From the NCBI RefSeq assembly GCF_030936135.1, contig NC_082596.1, positions 101,269,383 through 101,333,382 of the forward strand: a stretch of 64,000 bases of DNA. Direction: 5' to 3'. Of the stretch, positions 59,801-64,000 are shown in pieces; the stretch's first letter is position 1; each line of letters opens with the position of its first letter. The translations under genes and the position numbers were made by a program. Source of the stretch: Gavia stellata. Lineage: Eukaryota; Chordata; Aves; Gaviiformes; Gaviidae. The notes beneath the pieces were generated by a model. It did not search any database. It saw nothing but the letters and a program-made list of their open reading frames with translations, and had not been told where the DNA came from.

Positions 59801-62800
59801 TTCAAGGAGAGTCAAGCACCTATGTGAAAATCACATGCCTTTCTCGATCCAAGTTGCAGGAGTTTGCCCAAGGTTTGCTCCACTCAGCACTTTCACAGCA
59901 CTCTCTGGGTACCTTCCCCTATCCTTGCAGTCTTTGCTCATGTTCTTGCAACCTTTCAGTATGTCTCTATCCCTTTCCAGGAGTTCATCAGTTTGCTGTA
60001 ACTCCAATCCCTCTGTCCAGCTTGCCCATATGCACTACCAAAGAGCTTTTCCTCCTATGAACATCCCTGGGCAGAGATCAGCATGGAAAAATTCTGCTTT
60101 CTGCAACATTATCTTCTAGGATTCAACCCCACAATAAAGGGATGGATGAAGACAAGTGACAGATAGGAAGCTGCCTTTACATGGCTCCAGAGAAGACTGT
60201 GCCACAGAGAAAAGATATTCTACAAAGAGCTACATTTTCTTAAGGATGCCCCCAAAATTACCAAGTACTGTGTTATGAATCTTCACAATTGGGTAGTCCC
60301 TACCATCTCCGCAGATTAAACAAACAGTGCTTGAAGTGAGGAGTGCAGGCAGAGGATATTTTGCCTTAACATTGTCCCATAGGTTTTCTACAAAATACGT
60401 ATAAGCAATAGTGCAACAGTGCAGAAGAGTATTAGCACAGGGTTTTGGACAAGAAGTAGAAAACACCTCTCACTTGAAACTCAAAATATCTCTTACTTCA
60501 TACTCAAAAGAGTACCTAGATCAGAAAAGTAAGTCAGAAAAGTACATTCATTTGCCCCAGAAAGCACTAACATCAGAACTGATCGTATTATTAGTTTTTA
60601 AAATAGATTAATAATTGGGTAGAAGGGAGAAAAAGGGGACAGCTTCTCAAACATCTTCAATGCTAGAAAATGAGGGAGAGAGCAGGGGATTCATCCATAT
60701 AACTGTTAGGGAAACAGAAATGATAAAAAAAAATTATAAAAGTTTCATTTTTTATTGTTTTTCTAGTCTCATTTCCAGTAGTCTTCCCATTACTTGCTCT
60801 GTTCAGAGAATCATTCTGCTGTTCCTTAAGGTGTTTTTCCCCATATTAGTTTGCATCATATATTTTTATTAAATCAATTACCATGTAATTTACATCATAT
60901 TGCTTAATTAAGGGGAAATTGTTTTGCTGAGGAGCCTGTTGGAGGATGAATGGAATCAATCAACTTTAATCTAAGACTAGCCTCTTCATAAAGCCATTCA
61001 TTTCCAAGTTTAGTCCTTGGGAAACAATAAATGGAATGCTATTATACTGCCTAGAAAATATGACACTATGGTACATCTTAAATGTTTATGACAAGTCCAC
61101 AGCACTAAGCTGGAACAATTTTATTTTTTTTATAACTCAGTAAAAAAAAAAAAAAAGGGCCTATTTTAACAAGGGCTGGGATGCTAATAGGTGATAATTC
61201 ATTGTCCACAGATGATTAAGGGAAAAATGAGGCAGAAGAAAAAGTTTCCTGGCCATCACTTCTATTGGGATCATCAGGATTTCAAACACTAGTAGGAGTT
61301 AGAAGAGTACATTGGTGAAATAAAAAGGTATTTTACTCATTTCCGTCCACTAAGGTGTCCACCCTGCCATACTCACTGCAGTACGGCAGTCATGCGGGAA
61401 AACTGGTAATTATACTTCTACAAATCCTCAGCATTTTATGAGTACCAAGTATAATTTGTTTCTGTGGCATCATGCAATGCTAGGCACTTGTAGATAAATG
61501 CATAGAATGCTGCAGTCCTAATGTGCTTGTTATCTGCACTCTGGGGTACCCCGATGATAATTGCTTCCAGAAGACACATCATGCCTAATATTGCTAGTTT
61601 ACAAAGGGATGGAATAGCAGCTCTAAACCTGTTTTGGACAGGGAGCTCCTAAAAATCTTTGCATATTCCTCCCTTGCTTCCTCCAGAATTCCTATCTCCT
61701 CCTCTCTCCCCTTCTCTACCATGTACCCTATAACAAAAACCTTGACAAGACCATTCCTTCTTACATTTAGAAACATAGGGGAAAAAAGGATCTTCCTCTG
61801 TTGTCTGCTTCCCGCCTCCACTCTGAAAGCCAGTTTGGCTCCACACTCCTGTGTATGAATTTTCTTGGTGCTGCTGGAAATGAAACTCATGATAAATAGC
61901 ACAATACTATGACCCTCTATTGTTCTCAAGGCCAAGGAGAGTAAAACTACACATGGCTAAAGGTAGCCATGGTGCAAACGGTGTAGGCAGGTGTTCAGGT
62001 CCATGCAAACGATAGCAACGGCACTGCTGTTGAACCTGGGGCTGGGACACTGCCCTGGGAGGAGCCTTTCTCATCATCCTTCACACTGCAGTTTTGTCTT
62101 AGTGGTTTCACTTACCCTGTAAAACCTTTCCCATAGGTTGCTTTTCTTTTTCTTCTTCTTTCCCACCCTCTCTCACCTTCAAGGCATTTATTTGCTGGGG
62201 TAGTGAGACTGTTTGCTTAATGTCATAGACAACAAGATTTTTTTTGCCTAATGACAAATAGCAATTGCTATGGTCACTTGGTCTTCATTTTGAAGGGAAT
62301 AGAAAGAAAGAAGGGAAAGGTGAGTGAAGCCTCAGTAACCATTTTGTTTCCCTTTGGTAAATTAGCTTCAGCAGGCACTTGACTAAAACAGCCTGCAATC
62401 TGATTTTGTAGCTTCTGCCCGGTACCTTAACTAAGCACTGACAGCAGAACAAAGTGCAGACTATACTGAAAACAGACACTCCTGAATTATGCTCAGCTGT
62501 GTATTGATAGAAACAGCACATCATAAGTAATGTAGGGTTTGGTTTTACTTCCAGTTTCTTTGATGAAGTTAACTCTCTGGGGCTTTATTGCTGAAAAGGA
62601 GACGTTCCTGATTTTGTATCATTTATATTTCAGTCCATTGGTTTTTGATTTTGCAAAGACAAAATGGGAGTATTCAAGAATTTTCCTTGCCTTAACTAAC
62701 CATCTCGATTTCAGTATCTTGATCAGTTCTGGGCACATTTTGTAATATTTATTAATCATAAAGGAGAGGTTAGACTTATCAAAGTCACCTATATGGAGTA

Positions 62801-64000
62801 TATAAAATCCATGCTAATTGTGTTTGCCTGCATTCCCTGAGCAGGAAAAGAAGTAAGTATATTAGCTTTCTGGAGCATCTGCCTCTCTCCTTGCCTGGTA
62901 CTCCACTCATCGGCACACGACGGGTGAAGAGAAATGCCAGGACAGACTGTAGTGTCAGCCTGTGTACTGTTTCTTTGAGGAGGTCTGAGAGTGCTGCCAC
63001 GCAAGCTTTGTGCTCTGGCAGGGAACTGAATAGCAATGATAGCACATCTAATACCCAGCAAAGGGTTACCTTTTAAAAGCCTGAGTGTTTCCCCACCAGC
63101 TAGCTGGGAGATGCTGGAGTCAACAACAATTTGGTATGATTAGGTCATTACCCAAAATGGGAGGAATGATGTTTCTCGCCACCAGAGAATTTAGGCAGAG
63201 CCGATGAAAAGACCAGACTGTGGATTTTAGAAAACAAAGAGAAGAAAATAGCTTTTCACATGGGATACGGTTCACCCATGGATCTCATTGCCACAGAGGC
63301 CAGCAGGGTAAACAGGGTTCAGACAGGGACTAGAAAAACTCACATGAAAACAGGTCTATGAGCGGCTCCAGGCACGAGAAGCAGGGAAGACAACCATCGT
63401 CTGCTGGTTGGAGTCAGCCTTGGGCACTCCTGGATGAGATGTTGTGTATGCATTATTTCATGATGACGCTTGCTCGCCCCTCTGTTGTTAGAGACACATA
63501 CACAGAATAAGGACAGTCAGGTAGATGCTGCAAACCTTATGTGGGCTCTGCATTTCTGGGTTTTCCAGCCCAGGGGGACTGGTTTGAGCTGACCTGTGCC
63601 TGTAGATGACACTCCTCAAGCCAATGCTTCAGCTGGGAAGAGTATTCACATCCCCAGCTGACCCACCAGGTGTTGTCTGATAAGATATATAAGGCAGTGA
63701 AATGTTCTCTTTTTAACCCTTGTAGTGATCCTGCAGCGAAGCCAGATGCCACATTTTTGATGAGTGTGCTCTGCTAGGTGACGTATGACTTCAGAGGGGG
63801 AGCAAAGGCTTTCCCCTCTGGGGAAACATCTGAGTGAGTTGTGGGAGCATACCATGATATACTGAACCCAGGGCCAGTCTGCCCTAATCTAATGCTGCAC
63901 TGAGCCAGAGGAAGCTGCTCCTCCCTGCTCCCACAGCAAGTACGTATGTTTTTAATGCCGCCTTCTCTTTCCAACAGGTATTTAGGCAGGGAAGAGGAGG
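56851..64000. other. Intergenic DNA to window end; one cysteine-rich minus frame
   Basis: No exon is firmly supported. A minus-strand frame at 56869-57237 is open for 122 codons and has 14 cysteines (discussed as a finding). The rest is AT-rich unique DNA with short runs (60727-60737, 61142-61155) and a pyrimidine-rich patch near 62145-62175. The last 35 bases contain TTCTCTTTCCAACAG, an acceptor-like string, without any supporting downstream exon in view. Mammalian synteny would place FARS2 on this side of NRN1, on the minus strand. I looked for the conserved C-terminal part of mitochondrial PheRS and did not find it. Confidence 0.5.

Noticed and set aside
17430..64000. FARS2 or other neighbouring gene exons
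   Set aside because: Mammalian synteny suggested FARS2 on this side, but no minus-strand frame resembles the conserved C-terminal part of mitochondrial PheRS.

Overview
This is a window of vertebrate nuclear DNA, almost certainly from a bird. It contains one gene that I can identify from its sequence: neuritin (NRN1, also called CPG15), on the + strand. Three coding exons at 8626-8680, 13096-13240 and 16090-16321 join across GT/AG introns in compatible phases and give a 143-residue protein. That protein has a signal peptide, six cysteines and a hydrophobic GPI-anchor tail. The bird assignment rests on several CR1 retroposon tails, an avian-type ERV LTR, compact introns and very strong CpG enrichment around the gene.

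Layout: 1-7300 is intergenic DNA upstream of NRN1, with one CR1 tail near 3.1 kb and a small GC-rich patch near 5.2 kb. 7300-8625 is the NRN1 promoter and 5' leader. It holds a full palindromic CRE, GC boxes, a Z-DNA-prone TG/CG repeat, a TATA-like box and three upstream ORFs. Introns 1 and 2 are CpG-rich and carry large simple repeats, including a 215-bp compound microsatellite and a GTCCC array. The 3' UTR runs to a poly(A) signal at 17400. From 17.6 to 20.4 kb there are CpG-rich and AT/homeobox-rich blocks that look regulatory.

From about 20 to 64 kb I see no convincing protein-coding exon. The region has an ERV LTR with a 5-bp target duplication (27.7-28.2 kb) and a 71-bp tandem duplication (30.7 kb). 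It also has CR1 fragments of different ages, including one CR1 nested inside another of opposite orientation (50.1-51.6 kb). A strongly decayed repeat array of roughly 140-165 bp spacing lies at 55.6-56.85 kb. Most long open frames in the window are shadows of CpG-island or microsatellite sequence.

Functionally, the window is one activity-regulated neuronal gene with its promoter and probable distal control DNA, set in a gene desert. I found no CRISPR array, operon, tRNA, rRNA or multi-gene system. The least explained structure is the degenerate array at 55.6-56.85 kb and the cysteine-rich minus-strand frame beside it.
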